DNA of 64,000 nucleotides from Streptomyces paradoxus (GCF_014202475.1 NZ_JACHGV010000004.1:496001-560000), one strand, 5' to 3'; shown: positions 16,461-25,091, counted from the first letter of the stretch. Translations and numbers: made by a program. The notes: generated from the sequence alone by a model not told the origin.

Positions 16461-18416
16461 TCAGTCCTCGCTGGCCGCGGCGGGCAGCTTGGCCTGGATG
16501 AGGTCCATGACCGTGGAGTCGGTCAGCGTGGTGACGTCGCCCAGCTGGCGGTTCTCGGCGACGTCACGCAGCAGACGGCGCATGATCTTGCCGGAGCGGG
16601 TCTTGGGCAGCTCCGCCACCGGCAGGATCCGCTTGGGCTTGGCGATCGGGCCGAGGGTGTTGCCGACGTGGGTGCGCAGCTCGGCGACCAGGTCCTCGGT
16701 CTCCGAGGCCGTACCGCGCAGGATCACGAATGCGACGATCGCCTGCCCGGTGGTCTCGTCCGCGGCGCCGACCACGGCCGCCTCGGCGACCGAGGGGTGG
16801 GAGACCAGGGCCGACTCGACCTCCGTGGTGGAGATGTTGTGCCCGGAGACGAGCATGACGTCGTCGACCCGGCCGAGCAGCCAGATGTCGCCGTCGTCGT
16901 CCTTCTTGGCGCCGTCTCCGGCGAAGTACTTGCCCTCGAAGCGCGACCAGTACGTGTCGATGAATCGCTGGTCGTCGCCCCAGATGGTGCGCAGCATCGA
17001 CGGCCACGGCTCGGTCAGCACCAGGTAGCCGCCACCGCCGTTCGGCACCTCGTTGGCCTCGTCGTCGACGACCGTCGCGGAGATGCCGGGCAGCGGCGTC
17101 TGCGCGGAGCCGGGCTTGGTCGCGGTCACGCCCGGCAGCGGGGTGATCATCATCGAGCCGGTCTCGGTCTGCCACCAGGTGTCGACCACCGGGGTGCGGT
17201 CGCCGCCGATGTTCTTGCGGTACCAGATCCACGCCTCGGGGTTGATCGGCTCGCCCACCGAGCCCAGCACGCGCAGGCTGGACAGGTCGAACTTGGCGGG
17301 GATGTCGTCGCCCCACTTCATGAACGTACGGATCGCGGTCGGCGCGGTGTAGAGGATCGTGACGCCGTACTTCTGGACGATCTCCCAGAAGCGGCCCTGG
17401 TGCGGGGTGTCGGGCGTGCCCTCGTACATGACCTGCGTCGCGCCGTTCGCCAGCGGGCCGTAGACGATGTAGGAGTGTCCGGTGACCCAGCCGACGTCGG
17501 CCGTGCACCAGTACACGTCCGTCTCCGGCTTGAGGTCGAAGACCGCGTTGTGGGTGTAGGCGGTCTGTGTCAGGTAGCCGCCGGAGGTGTGCAGGATGCC
17601 CTTCGGCTTACCCGTGGTGCCCGAGGTGTAGAGGATGAACAGCGGGTGCTCGGCGTTGAAGGCCTGCGGGGTGTGCTCCGCGTTCTGCCGCCCCACCAGG
17701 TCGTGCCACCACACGTCGCGGCCCTCGGTGAAGGCGACCTCCTGGCCCGTGCGGCGTACGACCAGCACGTGCTCGACGATGCCCGCCTTCTCGACCGCCT
17801 CGTCCACGGCCGGCTTGAGCGCGGACGGCTTGCCGCGCCGGTAACCGCCGTCGGCGGTGATGATCACGCGCGCGTCGGCGTCCTGGATGCGGGTGGCGAG
17901 GGCGTCCGAGGAGAAGCCGCCGAAGACGACGGAGTGCGCGGCGCCGATCCGGGCGCAGGCCAGCATCGCGATCGCCGTCTCGGGGATCATCGGCATGTAG
18001 ACGGCGACCCGGTCGCCCGCCTGGACTCCCAGCTCCACAAGGGCGTTGGCGGCTTTGGAGACCTCGTCCTTGAGCTCGGCGTAGGTGATCGCGCGGCTGT
18101 CGCCGGGCTCGCCCTCGAAGTGGATGGCGACCCGGTCGCCGTGACCGGCCTCCACGTGCCGGTCGACGCAGTTGTAGGCGACGTTGAGTTCGCCGTCCTT
18201 GAACCACTTGGCGAACGGCGGGTTCGACCAGTCGAGGGTCTCGGTGGGCTCCTTGGCCCAGGTCAGCCGACGGGCCTGCTCGGCCCAGAAGCCGAGCCTG
18301 TCAGCCTTGGCCTGTTCATACGCCTCCGCCGTGACGTTGGCGTTCGCTGCCAGGTCGGCGGGGGGTGCGAACCTGCGCTCTTCCTTGAGCAGGTTGGCCA
18401 GGCTTTCGTTGCTCAC
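16461..18416 (-). CDS. acsA: Acetyl-CoA synthetase (AMP-forming)
   Basis: A 651-residue adenylate-forming enzyme making acetyl-CoA from acetate, ATP and CoA. Signatures are the P-loop YTSGTTGKPKG, DVGWVTGHSYIVYGPL, DTWWQTETG in the acetyl-binding region and the C-terminal hinge/A10 motif PKTRSGKIMRR. The lysine of A10 is the residue reversibly acetylated by Pat-type acetyltransferases and removed by sirtuins. The GTG at 18416 has GAAAGG 9 nt upstream and gives the length remembered for S. coelicolor AcsA; an ATG at 18458 would add 14 residues. A DasR-like operator lies about 90 nt upstream. Confidence 0.96.
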   Translation of the reverse strand: MSNESLANLLKEERRFAPPADLAANANVTAEAYEQAKADRLGFWAEQARRLTWAKEPTETLDWSNPPFAKWFKDGELNVAYNCVDRHVEAGHGDRVAIHFEGEPGDSRAITYAELKDEVSKAANALVELGVQAGDRVAVYMPMIPETAIAMLACARIGAAHSVVFGGFSSDALATRIQDADARVIITADGGYRRGKPSALKPAVDEAVEKAGIVEHVLVVRRTGQEVAFTEGRDVWWHDLVGRQNAEHTPQAFNAEHPLFILYTSGTTGKPKGILHTSGGYLTQTAYTHNAVFDLKPETDVYWCTADVGWVTGHSYIVYGPLANGATQVMYEGTPDTPHQGRFWEIVQKYGVTILYTAPTAIRTFMKWGDDIPAKFDLSSLRVLGSVGEPINPEAWIWYRKNIGGDRTPVVDTWWQTETGSMMITPLPGVTATKPGSAQTPLPGISATVVDDEANEVPNGGGGYLVLTEPWPSMLRTIWGDDQRFIDTYWSRFEGKYFAGDGAKKDDDGDIWLLGRVDDVMLVSGHNISTTEVESALVSHPSVAEAAVVGAADETTGQAIVAFVILRGTASETEDLVAELRTHVGNTLGPIAKPKRILPVAELPKTRSGKIMRRLLRDVAENRQLGDVTTLTDSTVMDLIQAKLPAAASED

Positions 18417-18501
18417 GGCATCTGCCTTTCCCAGGGTGTCCGTTGTGTCCCAGGCCACAGCTCATCAGACCCGAGGGTGCGATGACAAGGGCCGACCGCC
18501 G

Positions 18502-18517
18502 ATTGGTTTAGACCTGT
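18502..18517. promoter_or_regulatory. Candidate DasR-responsive element upstream of acsA
   Basis: ATTGGTTTAGACCTGT differs at two of 16 positions from the dre consensus ATTGGTCTAGACCAGT as I remember it. The GGT-TTA-GACC core is a near-perfect palindrome. It is 86-101 bp upstream of the acsA start, a position compatible with repression by the GlcNAc-responsive regulator DasR. Confidence 0.5.
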
Positions 18518-18832
18518 CGGGCGGTGCTGTCGGGGACCGGGGTCATCCGTACCCACGGACGCCGACCAGGGAAAGTTCACTGCGGGTGCCGCCCGTCACC
18601 CGAAGCTCGGGTGGGTTGTGGGAAGTCGGGGCGTGTTCGGGGGAGGCGGGTGGCCGGGTGGCTCGGCGATGGGGCGGCGGCGGTCGGCAGCTTGTGAGGG
18701 CGCTGCGGTGGGGCGGACGGTCGCGGCCTGCTGGGGGCGGTCGTGCGAGGCGGGGGCCTGACACCTACTCGGGTGCTCGGGTGAAGCCGGGGCCCGGAAG
18801 CCTGCCGGGGCGGTCCGCTGCGACGGGCCGTC

Positions 18833-18865
18833 GGGTGTGCCCCCGGCTCGATCGGGAGCACACCC
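18833..18865 (-). terminator. Terminator after SulP-carbonic anhydrase gene
   Basis: GGGTGTGC plus CCCG pair with CGGG plus GCACACCC across one mismatch, around a GCTCGAT loop. It starts 45 nt beyond the stop on the minus strand. Confidence 0.75.
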
Positions 18866-18909
18866 TCAACCCGTGCCGAGCCATCGCACACCCGGGCCCG
18901 GCGTCCGGC

Positions 18910-21279
18910 TCACGCCGTCAGGTCCGACTCCCGTACCCGGTCGAAGACCCCTCCGGTATCCGTCTCGGTGAGCAGATACGCCTCGGCCTCGCCCACGTGG
19001 AAGTACATCCCGTGCAGCTCCAGGGTGCCCTCGTCGAGGGCCCGGGCGACCGAGTCGTGGGCGCGCAGGTGTTCCAGCTGCTGGACGACGTTCGTCAGGG
19101 AGAGCTGCTCGACCGCGTCCTCGGGGTGGCGTCCGGCCAGCTTGCCCCAGGGCAGACTCGCGTCGGCCATGCGCTCCAGGCTCGGCAGCCCGTGCCGCAG
19201 CCACCGCTTCAGCGGGGTCCGGGCGCCGCCGGGCTCGGAGTCGAGCAGCGCCTGCATGGCGCCGCAGCCCGAGTGTCCGCACACCGTGATGGACCGCACC
19301 CTGAGCACGTCCACGGCGTACTCGATGGCGGCGGCCACCGAGTCGTCGCCGCTCTCCTCGCCCGGGCGTGGCACGAGGTTGCCGACGTTGCGCACGACGA
19401 ACAGGTCCCCCGGACCACTGGAGGTGATCATCGACGTGACCAGCCGGGAGTCCGCGCAGGTCAGGAAGAGCTGCGAAGGCCGCTGCCCCTCACGTGCCAG
19501 CCGGGCCAGCTCGCTGCGCACCAGGGGCGCGGTGTTGCGCTGGAACGCGCTGATGCCACGCACGAGTTCGTGCCCCCTGGCTCCACCGGTGCCCGTCGGC
19601 TCCGTCTCGGCGCGGTCCGACCCGTCCGGGTTCTTCTCAGGCGGGGGTGCGGACTGAGGGCCGTCGCACTGGTGGTTGCGCCAGGGCGTCCAGGGCCGGC
19701 AACGGCAGTCGGTGCCGGACTGGGGCTCGGAGATGCGGGTGCCGGGATGCCGGCCGGTGATCTCGACGGTGCCGCCCTGCGCGGTGTGCGTCTTCTGCCA
19801 GTCCTGCAACGTCTCGTACGCCGCGTGGTCCATGAACGACCCGTCCAGCTCGACGACGGTGTCGGCACCGTGAGGCACGAGATGCAGGGCCCGGCTGAGC
19901 CGTGGCACCGCGAGGAACGTCAACTGCCCTCTGACGTGGACGTGGTGGACTCCTTCCTTCTCCTCGTGCGTGATGCGAGTGCGGGTGAGGCGGTGCAGGG
20001 CGACGCCGACGGCCATGGCGATGCCGAGCGCCACGCCCTCCAGGACGCCGAGGGAGACCACGCCGAGGGTGGTGACGGCGTAGACCCAGACTTCCCGGTG
20101 GCGGGTCACCGTGCGGATGTGGTTCAGGGAGACCATCTGGACGCCGACGGCCATCACCAGGGCGGCGAGCGAGGCCAGCGGGATGAGCTCCAGGATCGGG
20201 ACCATCAGCAGCGCGGCGATCACTACGAGAACGCCGTGCAGCATCGTGGAGTTCCGGCTGACGGCACCCGCGTGCACATTCGCCGAACTCCGCACGGCCA
20301 CACCGGCGATGGGCAGTCCGCCGAGCGAGCCGGAGACGATGTTGGCGGCGCCCTGCCCGAGCAGTTCGCGGTCGAGGTTGGAGCGCCCGACGCGGGGCGA
20401 CAGGCCGGGCCGGCCGGCCACCAGCTTGTCCACGGCTACGGCGCCGAGCAGTGACTGCACGCTGCACACCAGGGTGGTGGTGAGCACGGCGGCGACCAGC
20501 CCGAGCACGGGGCCCTCGGGGAGCCCGGCCAGGGCATGGTTGCTCCAGGACGGCAGGTCGACCTTGGGCAGGCGGAGCCCGGCGAGGGCGGCGGCCGCGG
20601 TGGCTCCGGCGACGGCGACGAGCGCGGCCGGGACCTTGCGCAGCAGGAGTCCGGCCCGGCCGGGCAGTCTCGGCCAGAGCAGCAGCAGCGCCAGGGTCAG
20701 CACGCTCACGGACACCGACTCGGGACGCATGTCCGCCAGCTGGGCGGGCAGCGCGCGGAGGTTGTCCGGGACGGAACTCTGCGGTGTGCCGCCGAGCATG
20801 ATGTGCAGCTGGGCGACGGCGATGGTGACGCCGATCCCGGCGAGCATGCCGTGCACGATGGCGGGGCTGACGGCGAGAGCGCCACGGGCCACGCGCAGGC
20901 AGCCCAGGCCCAGTTGGGCGAGGCCGGCGAGGACGGTGATGGCGCAGGTCGTCCGCCAGCCGTAGCGCTGGATGAGGTCGGCGGTGACGACGGTGAGTCC
21001 GGCGGCCGGTCCGCTCACCTGGAGCGCGGAGCCGCCGAGCCGCCCGGCGACCAGTCCGCCCACGGCCGCGGCGACGAGGCCGGCCTGGAGGGGGGCGCCG
21101 GTGGCGAGGGCGATGCCCAGGGACAGGGGCAGGGCGATCAGGAAGACCGCGATCGAGGCCGACACGTCGGCACCCGCGATCCGGAATCGGCGGGGCCCGG
21201 CCGGCGGCGGACTGTGGGGCGGATGGGTGCGTTCGGTCCGGTTCGGGTCGGCGGCGCGTGTGGGGACGCAGGCTGACAT
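18910..21279 (-). CDS. SulP transporter - STAS - carbonic anhydrase fusion
   Basis: A 789-residue fusion. The N-terminal two thirds is a SulP anion transporter with about 10-12 membrane helices (for example ASIAVFLIALPLSLGIALA and LGGLPIAGVAVRSSANVHAG), followed by a STAS domain (about 430-520) with VVELDGSFMDHAA. A Cys-rich linker leads to a complete beta-carbonic anhydrase (about 575-789) with the zinc ligands CADSR and CGHSGCG. The fusion implies coupled HCO3- uptake or export and CO2/HCO3- interconversion at the membrane. The ATG at 21279 has GGAG 10 nt upstream; an in-frame start at 21357 is less likely. A strong terminator follows. The transported ion is inferred, not shown. Confidence 0.92.
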   Translation of the reverse strand: MSACVPTRAADPNRTERTHPPHSPPPAGPRRFRIAGADVSASIAVFLIALPLSLGIALATGAPLQAGLVAAAVGGLVAGRLGGSALQVSGPAAGLTVVTADLIQRYGWRTTCAITVLAGLAQLGLGCLRVARGALAVSPAIVHGMLAGIGVTIAVAQLHIMLGGTPQSSVPDNLRALPAQLADMRPESVSVSVLTLALLLLWPRLPGRAGLLLRKVPAALVAVAGATAAAALAGLRLPKVDLPSWSNHALAGLPEGPVLGLVAAVLTTTLVCSVQSLLGAVAVDKLVAGRPGLSPRVGRSNLDRELLGQGAANIVSGSLGGLPIAGVAVRSSANVHAGAVSRNSTMLHGVLVVIAALLMVPILELIPLASLAALVMAVGVQMVSLNHIRTVTRHREVWVYAVTTLGVVSLGVLEGVALGIAMAVGVALHRLTRTRITHEEKEGVHHVHVRGQLTFLAVPRLSRALHLVPHGADTVVELDGSFMDHAAYETLQDWQKTHTAQGGTVEITGRHPGTRISEPQSGTDCRCRPWTPWRNHQCDGPQSAPPPEKNPDGSDRAETEPTGTGGARGHELVRGISAFQRNTAPLVRSELARLAREGQRPSQLFLTCADSRLVTSMITSSGPGDLFVVRNVGNLVPRPGEESGDDSVAAAIEYAVDVLRVRSITVCGHSGCGAMQALLDSEPGGARTPLKRWLRHGLPSLERMADASLPWGKLAGRHPEDAVEQLSLTNVVQQLEHLRAHDSVARALDEGTLELHGMYFHVGEAEAYLLTETDTGGVFDRVRESDLTA

Positions 21280-21568
21280 GGTTTCCCGTCTCCTCCGGGG
21301 CTGCGCGGTCGCGTAACGGTGGGGTCCGCTTCGGGCGGGTTCGGTCGCGGCGGTCACGGTGTAATTCGGCGGGATGAATCAACGCTCGGTAAACGGATCG
21401 TAATGCAGAGTAAAGGGCGAGCATAGACTTTACGGGCAAATGGGTGAATACATCACTCTGACGAGTGAAGTGGCTCTTTGATCGGCTTGTCGTACTAATT
21501 CCTTCTCGATCTCGTGCGAATTTGGCGGCGCTGTCCGCACCCGAGAGAAGGAAGAAGGTGGGCGGAAC

Positions 21569-22837
21569 ATGGCCGCCACCCACAGAATCGCCGCGAGTTC
21601 CGTGATCGCCGCGGTCTGCGCCGCATCGCTCGCCGGTTGCGCGACCGGCATCCCCCGGCAAGAAGCCCCCGCCCCGCGGAAACCGGCACCGGCACAGGCG
21701 CCGAAGAGCGCGATCCGGCTGATCGGCGACGGCTCGACCGCCTACACCGGCGCCCAGCCGAACCTGCCCAGACCCGAACGCCTGCGGCCCGGCCAGAAGC
21801 CCCCGCAGTTCGTCGTCTTCTCCTGGGACGGCGCGGGCGAGGACAGCCAGAAGCTCTTCTCCCACTTCCGCAAGGTCGCCAAGGACAACAACGCGACCAT
21901 GACGTACTTCCTGAGCGGCGTGTACATGCTGCCGAACGAGCAGCGCGACCGGTACCGGCCCCCGCAACACTCACCGGGGCGCTCCGACATCGGTTTCAAC
22001 GACCCCAGCGGCATCGCCGCCACCGCGGAGCAGCTGCGCCTGGCGTGGCTGGAGGGCAACGAGATCGGGACCCACTTCAACGGCCACTTCTGCGGCAGCG
22101 GCGGCGGCGTGGGCGAGTGGTCGGTCGAGGAGTGGAAGGACGAGATTTTCCAGGCCAAGCAGTTCGTGAAGACCTGGAAGACCAACACCGGCCTGAAGGA
22201 CGCGCCCCCCCTGCCCTTCGACTACGACAAGGAGCTCATCGGCGCCCGCACGCCCTGCCTCGAAGGCCAGCGCAACTTCATGAGGGCGGCCCGCGACCTG
22301 GGCTTCCGCTATGACACCAGTGGCGTGAACGACCAGGTCTGGCCGAAGAAGAAGCAGGGCCTGTGGGACGTGTCCATGCAGCTCGTGCCGTTCCCCGGCC
22401 ATTCCTTCGAGCAGCTCACCATGGACTACAACTTCATGGTCAACCAGTCGGGCACCAAGACCCAGGGCAACCCCGCCATGCACGACTTCTGGGGCGACCA
22501 GATGCGTGACGGCCTGCTCAAGGGCTTCTCACGGGCCTACAACGGCAACCGCGCGCCCCTGATCATCGGCAACCACTTCGAGTCCTGGAACGGCGGCACC
22601 TACATGCGGGCCGTCGAGGAGGTCATCGAGACGGTCTGCACCAAGGAGGAGGTGCGCTGCGTCTCGTTCCGGCAGCTCGTGGACTGGCTGGACGCGCAGG
22701 ACCCGAAGACGCTGGAGAAGCTGCGCACGCTGCAGGTCGGCCAGGCACCCAAGGAGGGCTGGGCGTCCTTCCTGTCGGACCGTCCCGCCCCGGCTCCCAA
22801 GGGCGTACCCGGTCCTCCGGCAGCGGCCAGGGGGTAG
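21569..22837 (+). CDS. Polysaccharide deacetylase-like lipoprotein
   Basis: A 422-residue secreted protein. A lipoprotein signal peptide ends in the lipobox SLAGC (Cys24), and a Pro/Ala-rich spacer follows. The rest resembles a NodB-type carbohydrate esterase: VVFSWDGAGED holds the putative catalytic/metal Asp, and EIGTHFNGHFCG the metal-binding H-x3-H. Insertions and the unusual long W-rich segments distance it from classical chitin deacetylases, so the substrate (peptidoglycan or an extracellular glycan) is uncertain. It diverges from the SulP fusion across 289 bp of relatively AT-rich DNA. GAAGGAAGAAGGTG provides an SD region. Confidence 0.75.
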   Translation: MAATHRIAASSVIAAVCAASLAGCATGIPRQEAPAPRKPAPAQAPKSAIRLIGDGSTAYTGAQPNLPRPERLRPGQKPPQFVVFSWDGAGEDSQKLFSHFRKVAKDNNATMTYFLSGVYMLPNEQRDRYRPPQHSPGRSDIGFNDPSGIAATAEQLRLAWLEGNEIGTHFNGHFCGSGGGVGEWSVEEWKDEIFQAKQFVKTWKTNTGLKDAPPLPFDYDKELIGARTPCLEGQRNFMRAARDLGFRYDTSGVNDQVWPKKKQGLWDVSMQLVPFPGHSFEQLTMDYNFMVNQSGTKTQGNPAMHDFWGDQMRDGLLKGFSRAYNGNRAPLIIGNHFESWNGGTYMRAVEEVIETVCTKEEVRCVSFRQLVDWLDAQDPKTLEKLRTLQVGQAPKEGWASFLSDRPAPAPKGVPGPPAAARG

Positions 22838-22927
22838 CCCTCCGGGGTGACGCCGTCAGGCGCACGCGCGCGTGAAGAAGGCCACTCCGCCGTGGGGCCG
22901 GGCCCGGGGATGCGTAGGGTCGTACTC

Positions 22928-23752
22928 ATGAGTACAGCAGGCGCGAGCGCCGATCCCCTCGCGGCCCTGGGGGCGCTGCCCGGAGTGGCCGATTCCGTGG
23001 AGTCCGTACGCAAGGCCGTGGACCGGGTCTACGGGCACCGGGTCATGCGGCGGCGCAGCAACGCGATCACCTCCGAGGCCGCCCTGCGCGGCGCCCGCGG
23101 CTCGGCGGCGCTGTCCGGCGCCGACTGGGCTCTGGAGGAGGTGCGCCGCCGTACGGACTTCAGCGGCGACGACGAGGCCCGCACCGTGGGCGCCGCCCTG
23201 CGGCTCACCGCGGAGGCGGGCCAGCTGCTGTCGATCTGGCGGCAGTCGCCCTTGCGGGTGCTGGCCCGGCTGCACCTGGTGGCGGTCGCGGACCAGGGCG
23301 ACCAGGTGGGGCGCCCCCGCAAGGAGGGCGAGCAGGTCGACGAGCCGCTCGTCGGACTGCCGCTGCCGAGCGCCACCGAGACGCACGGCAGGCTGGACGG
23401 ACTGGCCGGCCTGATCATCGCGGGCGGCTCGGCACCGGCGCTGGTGACGGCAGCCGTCGTGCACGGCGAACTTCTGGCGCTGCGCCCCTTCACGTCCCAC
23501 AACGGCCTGGTCGCCCGCACGGCCGAACGCATCGTCCTGGTCGGCAGCGGCCTGGACCCGAAGTCGGTCTGTGCGGCCGAGGTCGGCCACGCCGAGCTGG
23601 GACGCGACGCCTATCTGGAAGCCCTCGGCGGGTACGTCTCCGGTACTCCGGAAGGCGTCGCGGCCTGGATCGCCCACTGCGGCAGGGCGGTCGAACTGGG
23701 GGCCCGCGAGTCGATGGCCGTGTGCGAGGCGCTGCAGCGCGGAGCGGCGTGA
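22928..23752 (+). CDS. Fic-fold-like protein (annotated oxidoreductase in relatives)
   Basis: A 274-residue, mostly helical cytoplasmic protein. Residues 179-201 (HGELLALRPF, then TSHNGLVARTAER) resemble a Fic AMPylation motif HPFxxGNGRxxR, but the catalytic His is absent: the sequence reads RPF, not HPF, and GNGR is replaced by HNGLVAR. It is therefore probably inactive as a classical AMP-transferase, or acts differently. The ATG at 22928 was chosen; the upstream frame to 22847 looks non-coding. A hairpin follows the stop. The mycobacterial syntenic gene is Rv3662c, of unknown function. Confidence 0.65.
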   Translation: MSTAGASADPLAALGALPGVADSVESVRKAVDRVYGHRVMRRRSNAITSEAALRGARGSAALSGADWALEEVRRRTDFSGDDEARTVGAALRLTAEAGQLLSIWRQSPLRVLARLHLVAVADQGDQVGRPRKEGEQVDEPLVGLPLPSATETHGRLDGLAGLIIAGGSAPALVTAAVVHGELLALRPFTSHNGLVARTAERIVLVGSGLDPKSVCAAEVGHAELGRDAYLEALGGYVSGTPEGVAAWIAHCGRAVELGARESMAVCEALQRGAA

Positions 23753-23775
23753 CGTCATTCGGCCGGAACAATGAT

Positions 23776-23803
23776 GCGGCGGTACGAGTTCTCGTACCGC
23801 CGC
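23776..23803. terminator. Strong hairpin after Fic-like gene
   Basis: 13-bp arms (23776-23788 and 23791-23803) are perfect inverted repeats. It is 24 nt past the Fic-like stop and could also end a leftward transcript from the adjacent small-RNA region. Confidence 0.85.
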
Positions 23804-23965
23804 TGGCATGAGCATCGGGTTACCAAGCGTCCTCGATATATGCCCATCAGGCCGGGAGCTTTGCCCGTCCCTGGTGCGGCTGGCCCGTATTCGACGGGTC
23901 GACGTCGCGTGGGTGCCCGGTGTTCATGCTCGGTCCGTGGGGCCAAATGCGTTAAAAGGTGATCC
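23804..23965. ncRNA. Candidate 6S-like small RNA
   Basis: This gene-free 334-bp gap (23753-24086) contains a rod-like fold. GAGCAT plus CGGG near 23810-23820 pair with CCCGG and ATGCTC near 23918-23938, closing an internal loop. At the apex CAGG...GGG pairs with CCC...CCTG (about 23849-23874), and a small CCCGT/ACGGG hairpin lies in one side of the loop (about 23886-23900). This terminal stem, bulge and apical stem resemble 6S RNA, which binds RNA polymerase holoenzyme. From memory, a 6S-like RNA called scr3559 was reported in the equivalent S. coelicolor gap. Strand and exact ends cannot be fixed here: a TACAAA box at 24007-24002 would suit a leftward transcript ending at the 23776-23803 hairpin. 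Confidence 0.5.
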
Positions 23966-24086
23966 TCTCGGATGTCCTTGGTCTCGCGGGCCGTTGAGTC
24001 CTTTGTACTCCTGCCCCGGAGCAAGCGGAAGTCCAGACTGCACTTCTTTACTTTTGGGTTCACATGGGGCGGCCGGTCGCCGCAGG

Positions 24087-24920
24087 TCAAGCGGCCGTCG
24101 TCCGGCGCCTGTTCGCGTACCAGACGAGTCCCGCGGTGGCAGCGGCGGCGCCTATCGCCGCGACCGCGACCAGCGCCGGGCGCGGCGGCACGGAGAACGC
24201 GGGGATGCGCTGCTTGAGGCGGACCGGGCGGTGGAAGTCCAGGATCGGCCATCCGCGCGAGAGAGCCTCGCGGCGCAGTGCCCGGTCCGGGTTCACGGCA
24301 TGCGGGTTCCCGACGGATTCCAGCATCGGCACATCGGTCGCCGAGTCGCTGTAGGCATAGCAGCGGCTGAGGTCGTAACCCTCGGACTCGGCCAGTTCCC
24401 TCACGGCCTCGGCCTTGGTCGGGCCGTAGGCGTAGTACTCCACCTCACCGGTGAAGCAGCCGTCGTCGCCCACGACCATGCGGGTGGCGACCACGCGGTC
24501 CGCCCCCAGCAGCTCGCCGATCGGCTCGACCACCTCCGCGCCGGAGGTGGAGACGATCACGACGTCGCGGCCGGCGGTGTGGTGCTCCTCGATGAGCGAG
24601 GCGGCCTCGTCGTAGATGATCGGGTCGATCAGGTCGTGCAGCGTCTCGGCGACGATCTCCTTGACCTGCTCCACGTTCCAGCCGCGGCACAGGGCGGACA
24701 GATATGCGCGCATGCGCTCCATCTGGTCGTGGTCTGCGCCGCCGGCCAGGAAGACGAACTGGGCATATGCGGTACGCAAGACGGCCCTGCGGTTGATCAG
24801 ACCGCCTTGGTAGAACGACTTGCTGAACGTGAGCGTGCTCGACTTCGCAATGACCGTCTTGTCCAGGTCAAAGAAGGCAGCTGTGCGGGGCAACGAGTGG
24901 TTTTCCACGCCCCAGAGCAT
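24087..24920 (-). CDS. HAD-superfamily SerB-like phosphatase with C-terminal membrane anchor
   Basis: A 277-residue HAD hydrolase of the HAD-IB (phosphoserine phosphatase-like) group. Motif I is FFDLDKTV (Asp18 nucleophile, Asp20 acid/base), motif II is VSTSGAE, motif III Lys is in GPTKAEA, and motif IV is YAYSDSATDVPML. One C-terminal hydrophobic helix (PALVAVAAIGAAAATAGLVWYA) with RRR after it anchors the protein to the membrane. Relatives are annotated as morphological differentiation-associated proteins in Streptomyces. The substrate is unknown. The ATG at 24920 was used; a GTG at 24908 is possible, and neither has a strong SD. The gene is flanked by two candidate small RNAs. Confidence 0.87.
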   Translation of the reverse strand: MLWGVENHSLPRTAAFFDLDKTVIAKSSTLTFSKSFYQGGLINRRAVLRTAYAQFVFLAGGADHDQMERMRAYLSALCRGWNVEQVKEIVAETLHDLIDPIIYDEAASLIEEHHTAGRDVVIVSTSGAEVVEPIGELLGADRVVATRMVVGDDGCFTGEVEYYAYGPTKAEAVRELAESEGYDLSRCYAYSDSATDVPMLESVGNPHAVNPDRALRREALSRGWPILDFHRPVRLKQRIPAFSVPPRPALVAVAAIGAAAATAGLVWYANRRRTTAA

Positions 24921-24951
24921 AGGGGCAGCCCATTCGGCGTAAGGTGGGGGC

Positions 24952-25091
24952 GCGTGGGTTTGCCTGAGAAGGCTCTCGGGTACACCATGGAAGTCACGGA
25001 TCGTTCGCGACCGTGCTAACCCGGCCCGACTCCTCCCCCCCCGAGTCGGCCGTGGGGACGACCCCCGCTCTCCCCCCCGGCGGGGGTCGTC
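24952..25091 (+). ncRNA. Candidate small transcript with 10-codon ORF and double terminator
   Basis: A possible -10 box TAAGGT (24940-24945) is followed by about 140 nt ending in two strong hairpins. The stretch includes a short ORF (about 24988-25020), MEVTDRSRPC, with GAGAAGG about 15 nt upstream. The nearest rightward gene starts 400 bp further on, so the hairpins would end an independent short RNA. From memory, an sRNA named scr3558 was reported at the equivalent position in S. coelicolor; I cannot verify this. It could instead be an antisense leader element of the divergent HAD gene. Confidence 0.4.
25026..25091. terminator. Tandem hairpins between divergent HAD and ssd genes
   Basis: CCGACTC (25026-25032) pairs with GAGTCGG (25043-25049). 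GACGACCCCCG (25057-25067) pairs with CGGGGGTCGTC (25081-25091). Two adjacent hairpins between divergent genes imply a separate short transcript or a structured leader. Confidence 0.65.

Larger units (their letters stand above)
18417..18909. other. Intergenic region upstream of acsA
   Basis: 493 bp with no supported gene; short frames here have atypical composition. The acsA-proximal end holds a DasR-like palindrome (18502-18517), the distal end a terminator for the transporter/carbonic anhydrase gene (18833-18865). The middle (about 18560-18830) is very G-rich on the plus strand, and I see no further structure in it. Confidence 0.6.

Noticed and set aside
23755..24252. 165-codon minus-strand ORF across the Fic-HAD gap
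   Set aside because: It overlaps the HAD gene in another frame, then crosses a structured, lower-GC region without codon bias; a small RNA explains the gap better.
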